Source: Streptomyces aquilus (GTDB lineage: Bacteria > Actinomycetota > Actinomycetes > Streptomycetales > Streptomycetaceae). From it: a DNA stretch of 64,000 nucleotides. This document shows positions 25,616-35,232 of the stretch, in pieces. Each line of letters starts with the position of its first letter. The stretch's first letter is position 1. The DNA lies in assembly GCF_003955715.1 (NCBI RefSeq), contig NZ_CP034463.1, forward strand, positions 7,316,001-7,380,000. The letters run 5' to 3'. Made by a program: the position numbers and the translations under genes. The notes beneath the pieces were generated by a model. The model was not told the origin of the DNA. It was given only the letters and a program-made list of their open reading frames with translations, and searched no databases.

Positions 25616-28600
25616 CTAACGCTCCTGGTTGTAGGTGCTGTCAGGACCACCGTGCTGATTCCTGGTGGCCTGGCCGTTCGTTTCACTGCCTGCGCTGCGA
25701 CCCCGCTGGACACCGCGGCGCAGGTTGCTCAGCCTGCCCCGGACGTCCTCCGGAGCGCGGGAGACCTGTGGGCCCCCCTGGGGGGTGGTTTCGGCGGCAC
25801 CCTCGACCAGGTTGGCCTTGGGCACCCGCCGCGGCAGACCGGAGGAGGTGACCCCGCCCGCCTTGGGCTTACGGAGCGCCGATGCCTGCTGCCAGCGCTC
25901 GTCGTTGGCCGAGCGCCAGTCGCCGGTGCCGTTGCTCTCCGGTGCGGAGGACGCCGACTCCTGGCTCACGGTCCGCGCGCCGAACAGGTCGGTCGTACCG
26001 CTGCCCGTGCCGTTCGTACCGTTCGCGCTGCTCGTGCCGTTCGCTCCGCCACCGGTGGATCCGCGGCGGGGAAGGCCGGCGTCGGTCAGCTCGTGGACGG
26101 ACGACGGGGCAGGTCCCGGACGGTCGAAGCCTACGTGGTCCCGCTCACCCGCGTCAGCGGCCTGCACGGATTCCGCTTCGGGAGCGTACTGGTCCTGGTA
26201 GCCGTTCTGGAAGGTGTCCTGCTGCGGCCAGTCGTCCTGGTAACGCCGCTCCTCGAAGGCCGGGAAGGTCTCGGGGGCGGAGGCCTGGACGGGCGCGGAC
26301 TCCTCCTGGACGGGCTCCGCATACGCGGGCTCGGGGTAGCCGCCGCCGTTCGACGAGAAGGCGTCGTGCTGCGGCAGGCCGCCGTTCGGCGCGTAGTACT
26401 GCTCGTCGTACGACGGCTGCCGGGGCTCCTCGTACGCGGCGTGCTGCGGCTCGGTGTACGCCGCCTGCTGCTCCTCGTACGCGGGCTCCTGGTAGCCGCC
26501 CTGGCCGTTGTCGTACCCGGCCGGCCGGGCGTCGAACTCGTCGCCGTACGACGGGGCCGCGGGCGCCTCCTGGCCGGGCTGCGCGGGGTGTGCCTGGGCC
26601 TCCAGGGCGGCGCGGCGCTCCTCGCGCATCAGGGAGCGGCCCACGGGGTCCAGCTCACGGATGTCGTCGGGGACCTCGGTGCTGTAGCGGCTGTCGTCGA
26701 AGCCGAGCTCGGCGGCCGTCCGCATCGGCAGGCCGTTGTTGAAGTCCTCGCCCTGGTACTGCTGCTCCGGGATGATCTGCGAGACGGTGAACTCGTCGAC
26801 CGGCGCCTGCTGTTCGCCACCGCCACCATGGGTGATCGCGTCCGGCAGCATGACCAGCGAGGTGGTGCCGGCCTGCTCGCCGGAGGGGCGCAGCTGGACC
26901 CGGATGCCGTGCCGGTCGGACAGCCGGCCGACCACGAACAGGCCCATGCGCTGCGAGATCGCGGCGTCCACGGTCGGCGGGTTGGCGAGCTTGTGGTTGA
27001 TGTCCGCGAAGTCCTCGGCGGTGAGGCCGATGCCCTTGTCGTGGATCTCGATCATCACGCGGCCGTCGGGCAGCCGGGTCGCGGTGACGCGGACCTTGGT
27101 CTGGGGCGAGGAGAACGTGGTGGCGTTCTCGAGGAGCTCGGCGAGCAGGTGCACGAGGTCGGTCACGGCACGGCCGTGGATCTCGGCCTCCGGGACGCCG
27201 GAGAGCTCGATGCGCTCGTACTGCTCCACCTCGGAGGAGGCGGCGCGCAGCACGTCGACCAGCGGGACCGGCTGGTCCCAGCGCCGGCCCGGCTCCTCGC
27301 CGGCGAGGACCAGGAGGTTCTCGCCGTTGCGGCGCATACGGGTCGCGAGGTGGTCCAGGCGGAAGAGGTTCTCCAGCTGGTCCGGGTCGGCCTCGTTGTT
27401 CTCCAGGTCGGTGATCAGGGTCAGCTGGCCCTCGATCAGCGACTGGTTGCGGCGCGAGAGGTTGGTGAAGATCGCGTTGATGTTGCCCCGCAGCAGGGCC
27501 TGCTCGGCGGCGAGCCGGACCGCCTCGCGGTGGACCTGGTCGAAGGCGCGGGCGACCTCGCCGATCTCGTCGGTCGAGTTGATCGGGATCGGCGCGACCC
27601 GGGTGTCGACGCGGCCGGGGTCGGTGCGCGAGAGCTGGTCGACCAGCATCGGCAGGCGCTGCTCGGCGATACCGAAGGCGGCGTTGCGCAGCTGGCGCAT
27701 CGAGCGGGACATCTGGCGGGCCACCATGCCGGCCAGGATGAACGCGGCGAGCAGGGCGACCACGACGGCGGCACCGGTGATGAAGGCGTCACGCTTGGCG
27801 TTGTCGGCGATGCTCGCGGCCTCGTCCACCGCGGTGTCGCTCATGTCGGACTCGATGGTCCGGTAGGTCTTGTACTTGAGGGTGTTGAACGCCCACCAGT
27901 TCTCCGCGGTGACGCCCTTGGTGGCGAGCGCCTGCCGCTCCGACTTGTCGGTGGAGGTCAGCGAGCCCACGTACTTGACGAAGGTGGCCGTGTCGGTCGG
28001 CGACGGCACGTACGCGGGGTTCTTCTTCGCGGCCTGCTCGGCCAGCGCCTTGCCGTCCGCCTGCGCCTGCTTCTGCAGGGTGTCGAGCTTCTGGGCGTCG
28101 GCCTCGGTGCCACCACCGATGTACTCCTCGATGGCGATGCCCTCGAGGTAGGCGTACGAGGTGAGCGCGGTGCGCTGGGCGGCCAGGCTCTCGGCCTTGG
28201 GGCCGGGGGCGATCAGCAGGTGCATGCCGATGGAGCGCTCGAGCGACAGCGAGGCCTTGGTCAGCGCGATGGCGTAGACGGTACGGCCGTAGCTGGTGAT
28301 GTTTCCGGTGCCGAGACCGAGTTCGTTGGCGAACTCCATCAGGGGGTGCGCGACCTGGACGTAGCCTTCTTCGGTCTGCACACCGGGGAGCGCGTCCGTG
28401 TACGCGGCCGCGCGCAGTTTCGTGACGTCGCCCTCGACCTCGCGGAACAGCTGGAGGCGGCGCTCCAGGCCCGCGGTCTTCGGCATGTTCTGCGCGGCCT
28501 CGTCGAAGGCGTCGGCCGCCTCGTCGGTGGCCTTGCGGGCGGCGACGACCGTCTTGTCGTCCTTGCCCTTGCCCTCCAGGAGAGGGGCGGCGGTGGTGTC

Positions 28601-28924
28601 GCGCTCGTTGTAGAGGGCGTCGCCGTAGGTCAGGGCGGCGCGGACCAGGCGCGCGGTCTTCTCGGCGTCCTCGGCCTGCTGCCAGGTGTCGATCGAGCTC
28701 TTCACCTGGAAGCCGCCCATGACGAGGCCGACCAGCACGGGTATGAGCAGGATCGCGTTCAGCCGGGTCGGCACCCGCCAGTTGCGGGGGGACAGCCGGC
28801 CACCGCTCGGCGCCGGAGCAGCCGTTGGTTCGGATCCGGGCACAGGGGCGGGCGCCGCTCCGCGCGGCGGCGGGGTGAAGTTGCCCCGGGCCGACGGCTC
28901 GGGACCGTTCTTGCTTCGCCTCAC
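25616..28924 (-). CDS. cvnA: Conservon sensor-kinase-like protein (CvnA)
   Basis: The 1102-residue protein starts at GTG 28924. Order: basic cytoplasmic N-terminus, TM1 (about 50-72), extracytoplasmic nitrate-sensing-type (NIT) domain (about 75-375), TM2 (about 381-405), HAMP, a helical dimerisation region with LDHLATRMRRNGENLL, a GHKL ATPase (N-box HLLAELLENATTF near 590, DKGIGL, then GLFVVGRLSDRHGI near 665), and a 400-residue disordered tail rich in Tyr-Glu-Gln repeats (YEEQQAAYTEP). Real kinase activity is uncertain in this family. It should sense an extracellular signal and pass it to B, C and D. Confidence 0.92.
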   Translation of the reverse strand: MRRSKNGPEPSARGNFTPPPRGAAPAPVPGSEPTAAPAPSGGRLSPRNWRVPTRLNAILLIPVLVGLVMGGFQVKSSIDTWQQAEDAEKTARLVRAALTYGDALYNERDTTAAPLLEGKGKDDKTVVAARKATDEAADAFDEAAQNMPKTAGLERRLQLFREVEGDVTKLRAAAYTDALPGVQTEEGYVQVAHPLMEFANELGLGTGNITSYGRTVYAIALTKASLSLERSIGMHLLIAPGPKAESLAAQRTALTSYAYLEGIAIEEYIGGGTEADAQKLDTLQKQAQADGKALAEQAAKKNPAYVPSPTDTATFVKYVGSLTSTDKSERQALATKGVTAENWWAFNTLKYKTYRTIESDMSDTAVDEAASIADNAKRDAFITGAAVVVALLAAFILAGMVARQMSRSMRQLRNAAFGIAEQRLPMLVDQLSRTDPGRVDTRVAPIPINSTDEIGEVARAFDQVHREAVRLAAEQALLRGNINAIFTNLSRRNQSLIEGQLTLITDLENNEADPDQLENLFRLDHLATRMRRNGENLLVLAGEEPGRRWDQPVPLVDVLRAASSEVEQYERIELSGVPEAEIHGRAVTDLVHLLAELLENATTFSSPQTKVRVTATRLPDGRVMIEIHDKGIGLTAEDFADINHKLANPPTVDAAISQRMGLFVVGRLSDRHGIRVQLRPSGEQAGTTSLVMLPDAITHGGGGEQQAPVDEFTVSQIIPEQQYQGEDFNNGLPMRTAAELGFDDSRYSTEVPDDIRELDPVGRSLMREERRAALEAQAHPAQPGQEAPAAPSYGDEFDARPAGYDNGQGGYQEPAYEEQQAAYTEPQHAAYEEPRQPSYDEQYYAPNGGLPQHDAFSSNGGGYPEPAYAEPVQEESAPVQASAPETFPAFEERRYQDDWPQQDTFQNGYQDQYAPEAESVQAADAGERDHVGFDRPGPAPSSVHELTDAGLPRRGSTGGGANGTSSANGTNGTGSGTTDLFGARTVSQESASSAPESNGTGDWRSANDERWQQASALRKPKAGGVTSSGLPRRVPKANLVEGAAETTPQGGPQVSRAPEDVRGRLSNLRRGVQRGRSAGSETNGQATRNQHGGPDSTYNQER

Positions 28925-29125
28925 TCGACCAACAACCTCTCGGAGGGGTCGGCACCTACGTTGTGCCGCAGTCTCTCAGAGCCCAGTTCGCCTTCGACTG
29001 ATGAGTACGTCTTTGACTATTGGGCAGTTCAGGCATTCCAGCACGTGGCCCTGCGCTCGTCCAAACATGGGAGTGCGGGGATTCCGAGTGATGTAAGCCC
29101 CAGATAAAACGGTCATAAAGAGCGA

Positions 29126-29145
29126 GCCCCGTCAAAAGACGGGGC
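29126..29145 (-). promoter_or_regulatory. Terminator-like hairpin in the cvnA leader
   Basis: GCCCCGTC-aaaa-GACGGGGC, 8-bp perfect stem, lies about 200 nt before the cvnA start and downstream of that operon's predicted promoter. It may limit read-through or act as an attenuator. Nothing else was recognised in 28925-29125. Confidence 0.5.
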
Positions 29146-29213
29146 CTTTGTGGACGCAGCGACACCGGTTGACCGCGACGCGTGGCCGTACCACCCGATT
29201 CCTCTGCCGAAAC

Positions 29214-29263
29214 GTTATGAACACCGGGGCCGACCGTGTCAAAGGACACAGTCGGCTCCGGTG
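29214..29263 (-). promoter_or_regulatory. Terminator of second conservon overlapping a promoter
   Basis: A 19-bp near-perfect hairpin (29222-29240 with 29245-29263) sits 40 nt after the upstream GTPase stop. Within it, on the minus strand, TTGACA (29242-29237) and CATAAC (29219-29214) are 17 bp apart, a good promoter for the downstream conservon. Terminator and promoter thus share DNA. Confidence 0.6.
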
Positions 29264-29303
29264 CATCTACGACAACTGCCGTATGGCGCGGACGATTTGA
29301 GTG

Positions 29304-29879
29304 CTATCGCAGACGTGCCATGAGGGCGTGCTCGACCAGGGTGATCAGGGCACTCTTCGCATCCGAGCGGTGCCGGGCGTCCGTCGTGATGATCGGGGTG
29401 TCGGGACCGATCTGGAGTGCCTCGCGCACCTCCTCGGGCGCGTAGGGCTGGTGTCCGTCGAAGCCGTTGAGGGCCACGACGAACGGCAGGCCGCTGTTCT
29501 CGAAGTAGTCGACCGCGGGGAAGCAGTCGGCCAGGCGACGGGTGTCCACCAGGACCACCGCGCCGATCGCACCGCGCACCAGGTCGTCCCACATGAACCA
29601 GAAACGGTCCTGACCGGGCGTACCGAACAGGTACAGGATCAGGTCCTGGTCCAGGGTGATACGGCCGAAGTCCATGGCCACCGTGGTGGTGGTCTTGTCC
29701 CCGGTGTGGGTGAGGTCGTCGATGCCCGCCGACGCGGACGTCATGACGGCCTCGGTGCGCAGCGGGTTGATCTCGGAGACGGCGCCCACGAACGTGGTCT
29801 TGCCGACGCCGAAGCCGCCGGCCACCACGATCTTCGCGGAGGTGGTCGCCCGGCCTCCGTCAGAGCTTGCGAAGTCCAC
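29304..29879 (-). CDS. cvnD: Conservon small GTPase (CvnD), second conservon
   Basis: A 191-residue GTPase nearly identical to that at 23936-24517: GGFGVGKTT, FGTPGQDRFWFMW and NGFDG are all the same, with changes mainly in the first 15 residues and a few conservative sites (for example GNQPYNPDE to GHQPYAPEE). It overlaps cvnC by 20 nt, as in the other set. The extreme conservation beside divergent sensors suggests that the two GTPases keep common effectors or partners. Confidence 0.92.
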   Translation of the reverse strand: MDFASSDGGRATTSAKIVVAGGFGVGKTTFVGAVSEINPLRTEAVMTSASAGIDDLTHTGDKTTTTVAMDFGRITLDQDLILYLFGTPGQDRFWFMWDDLVRGAIGAVVLVDTRRLADCFPAVDYFENSGLPFVVALNGFDGHQPYAPEEVREALQIGPDTPIITTDARHRSDAKSALITLVEHALMARLR

Positions 29880-30255
29880 TGAGCACCCTTTCGAGCAGTG
29901 TCACGTCCGGAGCGCCGGTGCTCTCGTCGCCGCCCGGCTGGTGAATGGCGACGAGCCCTGCCTCGGCAAGGTCCGCGACGAGGATGCGGGCCACGCCGAG
30001 CGGCATGGCCAGGAGCGCCGACACCTCCGCGACCGACTTCACCTCGCGGCACAGATGACAGATGCGCTGGTGCTCCGGGAGCAGGCCCATGAGCGCTGCC
30101 GGGTCGGCCGTGGTGCTGATCAGGGCCTCTATGGCGAGCTGGTAGCGCGGCCGGGTCCGGCCGCCGGTCATCGCGTACGGACGTACCAGCGGCTGGTCGC
30201 CCTCATCCTCGTACGGCTCCGCGTACGGATCATGAGAGGCGGTGGGCGGGGTCAT
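29860..30255 (-). CDS. cvnC: Conservon DUF742 protein (CvnC), second conservon
   Basis: The 131-residue DUF742 protein starts at ATG 30255 behind GGAGG; the open frame continues to 30477 but that part overlaps cvnB and is unlikely. It lacks the long disordered N-terminus of its paralogue, having only about 20 residues before QPLVRPYAMTGGRTRPRYQL. The winged-helix-like core (PLGVARILVADLAEAGLVAIHQPGG) and tail are conserved. Confidence 0.9.
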   Translation of the reverse strand: MTPPTASHDPYAEPYEDEGDQPLVRPYAMTGGRTRPRYQLAIEALISTTADPAALMGLLPEHQRICHLCREVKSVAEVSALLAMPLGVARILVADLAEAGLVAIHQPGGDESTGAPDVTLLERVLSGLRKL

Positions 30256-30368
30256 TGATCCTCCGGGCGGGACAGCAAACTTCCGGTCAGTCGTGCCGTC
30301 TTGGTGAGGCCGGTGGGGGGTTTGTGTCGGCCGACGGTGATTTCGTGAGACGGGTGGATCGGGGCGGT

Positions 30369-30782
30369 TCAGTGAAGCAGACTGCCTTGCAGTTCCGCGC
30401 GGAGATCGGGCGTGAGCACCGCGCCCGCGCGATCGACGAGCAGGGCCATCTCGTAGCCGACGAGGCCGATGTCGCACTCCGGGTGCGCGAGCACGGCCAG
30501 CGACGAGCCGTCCGAGACGGACATCAGGAACAGGAAGCCCCGTTCCATCTCGACGACCGTCTGTGCCACGTTGCCGCCCTCGAAGATCCGGGAGGCGCCG
30601 GCCGTGAGCGAGGTCAGGCCCGACGCGACGGCCGCCAGCTGGTCGGCACGGTCACGCGGGAAACCCTCGGACATCGCCAGCAGAAGGCCGTCGGCGGACA
30701 CGACGACGGTGTGGGACACCCCGGGGGTGTTGTCCACGAAGTTGGTGATCAACCAGTTGAGGTTCTGTGCCGCCTGGCTCAT
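30369..30782 (-). CDS. cvnB: Conservon roadblock/LC7 protein (CvnB), second conservon
   Basis: A 137-residue roadblock protein almost identical to 25192-25605, differing at a handful of positions (for example EADIGLIGYE to ECDIGLVGYE). An alternative TTG at 30791 is spaced correctly from GGAG in the end of cvnA. Likely GTPase-activating or scaffolding partner of the adjacent CvnD. Confidence 0.9.
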   Translation of the reverse strand: MSQAAQNLNWLITNFVDNTPGVSHTVVVSADGLLLAMSEGFPRDRADQLAAVASGLTSLTAGASRIFEGGNVAQTVVEMERGFLFLMSVSDGSSLAVLAHPECDIGLVGYEMALLVDRAGAVLTPDLRAELQGSLLH

Positions 30783-30791
30783 CGGGCTCAA

Positions 30792-33700
30792 CTAACGCTC
30801 CTGCTGGTGAGTGGGGTTCGGGAAGCTGCCCGTCTGGCCGTTACCGCCGACCTGACGACCTTGTGCGATACCCCGACGGAGATTGGTCAGACGGCCGCGT
30901 ACGTCATCAGGCGCACGGGAGACCGCCGGACCGGCTTGGTGCTGTTGCTGCTGGGCCGTGCCCGGGACGAGGTTCGCCCGGGGCACCCGGCGCGGCAGAC
31001 CGGAGGTGGTGACGCCGCCCGCGGCGGGCTGCCGGACGCGCTCGGCCTGCCGGACGAGGTCGTCGTTCGGCGAGCTGCGCCAGGCGGCCGAGCCGGGCCG
31101 CTGCGGAGCAGCCGGAGCCTGCGGCTGCTGAGGAGCCTGGGCCGGGGGAGCGGCCGGGGCCGCCCCGTTGCCGTTCGCGGGCTGCCCCTGACCGCCCTGC
31201 GTACCGTGGAACCAGTTGGTCTCCAGGGTGTCGTAGAGCGGGGTGCGTCCGTCGCCGGGGCCCGCCGGCGGCAGCGCCTCGGGCTCCTGACGTACCGGCC
31301 GCTGCGGACGCTGCGGGACCGGGGGCCGCGGGGCGCCGAAGTCGGCGGGACCGCGTCCGGCGCCCTGCTGCGGCCGCTCGAACTGGCCGGTCTGCTGCGG
31401 GTTCACCGGTCCGGTGGGGGACTGGCGGCCCGGCAGCGCGTGCTGACCGGTGGAGCTGCTGTCGTGGTTCGGCGCCGGGAACTGGCCGGTGGAGCCGTTG
31501 TCGTAGCCCTGCGGGACCGGGAACTGGCCGGTCGCGGACGGGCCGTTCGGGGCCGGGGTGCCGAAGACGTCCGAGCGGACGAAGGAACCCGTGCCGTCCT
31601 GCGGGGCGTTGGCGCCCGGCTGGGCGAACTGCCCGGTGTTCTGCGGGGTGTCGTAGTCCGGCCGCGGGAACTGGCCCGTGCTCTGCGGTCCGCCGAAGTC
31701 CGCGGGCGCGAACTGCCCGGGGTCCTGCGCACCGGGCACCGCGTTCGGCCGGGGGAACTGGCCGGTGTGCTGCGGGCCGCCGGTACCCGGCATCGGGGCG
31801 TCGAAGTCCGGGCGGGGGAACTCGGACGTGGAGCCCGGGCCCTGCCGGTCGTCGATCCGCGGCATGCGCGAGGTCTGCGAGGGGTCCTGCTCGTCATGGC
31901 CGCGCGGGGTGTCGAGCGAGGCGTGCGAGATCTGCGGCTGGGCGTTCTCGTCGCTCCAACTGGGCCGCGACTGCTGCGCGTTGCCGCCCGGCAGCTCGGC
32001 CCGCGGACCGCCGCGACCCGGCAGCAGACGGCTCCGACGGCCGCCCTGCTCACCGGCCGACGGGGCGGGCTGCTGCGGCGGCCGACCGCCACCGAAGGCG
32101 TCCTGCGGCCCACCGGTACCGGCGGCCTGCAGACCCTGCGGAGCACCCGGAGCCTGACCGCCGAAGCCCGCGCCCGCACCGGCCGGAGCGGGCCGGCCCT
32201 GCGGCGGAGCGGACGGCGACTGCGGCCCACGCGCGCCACCGGGCGCACCGGGACGACCGGAGTTGCCGGTGCCGGGCAGCGCGGCGCGCGGTCCCTGACC
32301 GGTACCGAGCCGGCCACCGGCCGGAGCACCGGCACCGAGGGCACCGCCGGCGGGCGCACCGGCGCCGAGCGAACCGCCGCCCGGCCGGCCGGAGCCGCCG
32401 CGGGCCGCGGCCACGCCGGCGGCCGCCTGCGCGGCGGACGGGGCACCGCCACCCGCGCCCTGACCGGGCTTGGGTTGCGGCTTCTTGCCGCCCTGGGCGA
32501 CGTCGACGGGCAGCATGACCAGCGCGGTCGTACCACCGGAGTCGGACGGCCGGAGCTGGATGCGGATGCCGTGGCGCTGGGACAGACGACCGACCACGAA
32601 CAGACCCATGCGGCGGGAGACCGAGACGTCCACGGTGGGCGGCGAGGCGAGCCGCTCGTTGATCGCGGCGAGGTCCTCGGGGGAGAGGCCGATGCCGGTG
32701 TCGTGGATCTCGATGAGCACCCGCCCGTCGGGCAGCGCGTGACCGGTGACCTTGACCTTGGTCTGCGGCGAGGAGAAGGAGGTCGCGTTCTCGAGCAGCT
32801 CGGCGAGGAGGTGCACGAGGTCGTTGACGACCCGGCCGGCCACTTCGGTGGTCGGCACGGCGGCCAGCTCGATGCGCTCGTACTGCTCCACCTCGGAGGC
32901 GGCGGCACGGAGCACGTCGACCAGCGGGACCGGACGGGTCCAGCGGCGGCCGGGCTCTTCACCCGCGAGAACCAGCAGGTTCTCACCGTTACGGCGCATA
33001 CGCGTCGCGAGGTGGTCGAGCTTGAACAGCGAGGACAGCTGGTCCGGGTCGGCCTCACGGGACTCGAGCTCGGAAATCAGCGACAGCTGGCGCTGGATAA
33101 GACCCTGGGAGCGGCGCGACAGGTTGGTGAACATCGCGTTGACGTTGCCCCGCAGGAGGGCCTGCTCGGCGGCGAGACGGACCGCCTCGCGGTGCACGTC
33201 GTCGAAGGCCGCGGCCACCTTGCCGATCTCGTCGCGCGAGTGCACACCGACCGACTCCACGGACGTGTCGACGTCCTGCGGGTCGGACTCGGACAGCTGC
33301 TTGACCAGCTCGGGCAGACGGTCGGTGGCGACCTTGGTGGCGGTCTCCTCCAGCCGGCGCAGCGAGCGGATCATGGAGCGGGCCACGACGAAGGCGCCGA
33401 CGAGCGAGATACCGAGCACGAGCAGGATCAGCGCACCGGAGACGATCGCTTCGCTCTCCGACTCGTTGCGCAGCTCGCGGGCCTTCTGCTCCATCTGCTC
33501 GAGCAGGGTGCTCTCGATCTTGCCCATCTGGTCGATCTTGGTGGAGCTGTCGTCCAGCCAGTCCTTGTACGACCGCTTGTCCAGGTTCTCCAGGCCGTTG
33601 GTGGAGTCCAGGGCGCGGCTGGCGTAGGTGTCGGCGGACTGGATCGTCGTGTTGTTGTCGCCGATGGGCTCCAGGAGCTCCACGGCGCTGGTCTTGCCGT

Positions 33701-34631
33701 AGATGGACTGGAAGCTCTTGAGCTCGGACTCCTCGCTCTCCAGGGCCGACTGGGCGTACAGCCGGTCGTTCTCGGAGAGGTCACCGAAGGACGTCTTGTT
33801 CGCGGGCAGGGCCGCGGCGAGGACGGCGCGCTGGATGGAGGCGTACTCCTTGGCGGCGGAGAAGGCCGCCAGGGAACGCGTCCGCTGGATCATGTCGGGG
33901 TTGCTGGTGGCCTGGGCCATGTCCTGCGAGAGGTCCAGCAGCTGCGTGATGAGGCGGTGGTAGGCCTCCACGGTCTGGGTGGAGTTGTCCTTGGCCTCGT
34001 AGGCGTTGTTGCGGACCTTCTCGATCTCGCGAAGGCTGGCCACCAGGAGCACCACGTTGTCGCGGATACCTTGCAGGCCGCTGCCCTGGTCGCCGATCTC
34101 CTCCGAGGAGTCGACGAAGTCCTCGATGGCGCGGTCGGACTTGTCCCGCAGACCCTTGATCGTGTAGTCGCTCGCGCTGGAGCCGTGCGCCAGCGGGCCG
34201 GCCGACTGGTCACGCTCGTTCTGCAGCGCCTCGGCCAGAGCCGTGGCCTGCTTGGTCATGTCCGTCAGCAGCTTCATGTTCTCGAGCTGCTGGATGTCGT
34301 TGACGTTGTCGCTGATGCGCAGGGCGCCCAGCGAGGTGGCCGCGACGACGGGCAGCGCGAGCAGTGACACCAGGCGCGTGGAGATACGCCAGTTGCGCAG
34401 CGCTATTCGCGAGCCGGGCCCGCTCGGGCCCTTCGGCGGCTTGACCGTCGGGGCGGTGGGGTTCGGGGCCCCGGAGGGCGTCGCGCCGGGGCGCGCACCT
34501 CCGTCGCCGGATGCCACCTGGCCCGGGTTCTGGGCGTGCTGGGGCGAGGAACTGCCATTGCCGGGAGCAGTCCCGCCCTGCGGCTCCGGCTCCGCCGAAG
34601 CACTGCCATCCCTCTTGAAACGTCCCTGCAC
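30792..34631 (-). CDS. cvnA: Conservon sensor-kinase-like protein (CvnA), second conservon
   Basis: The 1279-residue protein is read from GTG 34631 (MQGRFKRDGSAS); the frame is open to 34658. Order: Pro/Gly-rich cytoplasmic segment (1-80), TM1 (about 84-102), extracytoplasmic NIT-type helical domain (about 105-390), TM2 (about 394-417), HAMP, LDHLATRMRRNGENLL helix, GHKL ATPase (LLAELLENATSF near 607; GLFVVGRLSQRHGI near 680), and a disordered tail from about 710 with at least six TGQF-centred repeats (STGQFPRPD, NTGQFAQPG, STGQFPAPN, QTGQFERPQ). Core and ATPase match the other CvnA; sensor domain and tail differ. First gene of an A-B-C-D operon. Confidence 0.9.
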   Translation of the reverse strand: MQGRFKRDGSASAEPEPQGGTAPGNGSSSPQHAQNPGQVASGDGGARPGATPSGAPNPTAPTVKPPKGPSGPGSRIALRNWRISTRLVSLLALPVVAATSLGALRISDNVNDIQQLENMKLLTDMTKQATALAEALQNERDQSAGPLAHGSSASDYTIKGLRDKSDRAIEDFVDSSEEIGDQGSGLQGIRDNVVLLVASLREIEKVRNNAYEAKDNSTQTVEAYHRLITQLLDLSQDMAQATSNPDMIQRTRSLAAFSAAKEYASIQRAVLAAALPANKTSFGDLSENDRLYAQSALESEESELKSFQSIYGKTSAVELLEPIGDNNTTIQSADTYASRALDSTNGLENLDKRSYKDWLDDSSTKIDQMGKIESTLLEQMEQKARELRNESESEAIVSGALILLVLGISLVGAFVVARSMIRSLRRLEETATKVATDRLPELVKQLSESDPQDVDTSVESVGVHSRDEIGKVAAAFDDVHREAVRLAAEQALLRGNVNAMFTNLSRRSQGLIQRQLSLISELESREADPDQLSSLFKLDHLATRMRRNGENLLVLAGEEPGRRWTRPVPLVDVLRAAASEVEQYERIELAAVPTTEVAGRVVNDLVHLLAELLENATSFSSPQTKVKVTGHALPDGRVLIEIHDTGIGLSPEDLAAINERLASPPTVDVSVSRRMGLFVVGRLSQRHGIRIQLRPSDSGGTTALVMLPVDVAQGGKKPQPKPGQGAGGGAPSAAQAAAGVAAARGGSGRPGGGSLGAGAPAGGALGAGAPAGGRLGTGQGPRAALPGTGNSGRPGAPGGARGPQSPSAPPQGRPAPAGAGAGFGGQAPGAPQGLQAAGTGGPQDAFGGGRPPQQPAPSAGEQGGRRSRLLPGRGGPRAELPGGNAQQSRPSWSDENAQPQISHASLDTPRGHDEQDPSQTSRMPRIDDRQGPGSTSEFPRPDFDAPMPGTGGPQHTGQFPRPNAVPGAQDPGQFAPADFGGPQSTGQFPRPDYDTPQNTGQFAQPGANAPQDGTGSFVRSDVFGTPAPNGPSATGQFPVPQGYDNGSTGQFPAPNHDSSSTGQHALPGRQSPTGPVNPQQTGQFERPQQGAGRGPADFGAPRPPVPQRPQRPVRQEPEALPPAGPGDGRTPLYDTLETNWFHGTQGGQGQPANGNGAAPAAPPAQAPQQPQAPAAPQRPGSAAWRSSPNDDLVRQAERVRQPAAGGVTTSGLPRRVPRANLVPGTAQQQQHQAGPAVSRAPDDVRGRLTNLRRGIAQGRQVGGNGQTGSFPNPTHQQER

Positions 34632-35232
34632 TAGCGTCGCAACCTCTGGACCAGGCACCCTCCGCGTGAACGGACGGCACGGTGTCGGCGTACTGAGGGG
34701 CGTCCTGAATTACGCCCCCCGATGGTCGTGAGTGACCGGCGCTGGTTCCCCCTCTCGCCGCCACTCGGCGCTCGGTGCGCCCCCTGTGCGCCGGCTCGAT
34801 CCTGCGGCGGTCCGTGAGATTCCAGCACAGTGCCGGATCTCCAACAAGGGCAGTGGGTCAGGCCGTGACCTACGTGACACCACGTGAGGGCGGAGTCACC
34901 GGTCGTAGAAAGTGATCCGGACGATAACGGACGTATGCCTACGGATCGTTGAGGTGACGGGGGTGTCCCAGTCGCCATGATCAGGAGCGGAATGATGGCT
35001 TCAGGGGGTCAATGTCCGTTTCGTTGGGGTGGGTTGCGGCTCGGAATTGTCCGCTTTGCCCCTGGGGTCGTGAGCAAACTCACACGCGGATCATGGGGTC
35101 TTCCGCGCTTCGGAGGGGAATTGCATGTTTAGCCTGACGCTTTACATGACGTAACACTTTGACAACCCGCGTCTGCGCGAGGGTCCTTCGGGACTCCGCC
35201 GACGCCCGAGGACGACAAGGTCCACTACAACC
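34632..35232. other. Long intergenic region upstream of cvnA
   Basis: No credible gene is seen. For cvnA, minus-strand TTGTTG (34847-34842) and TGGAAT (34824-34819) are 17 bp apart and may be a promoter. GGGGCGT-N8-ACGCCCC (34697-34718) lies in the leader and could be an operator. On the plus strand TTGCAT (35121) and TACATG (35143), 16 bp apart, may serve the small gene at 35233; TTAC-atgac-GTAA overlaps it. Confidence 0.35.

Noticed and set aside
25550..29107. 1185-codon plus-strand open frame
   Set aside because: Antisense shadow of cvnA and its neighbours; low-complexity Val/Leu/Arg/Gly composition and no motifs.
30255..34367. 1370-codon plus-strand open frame
   Set aside because: Antisense shadow of the second cvnA; composition is an artefact of GC skew.
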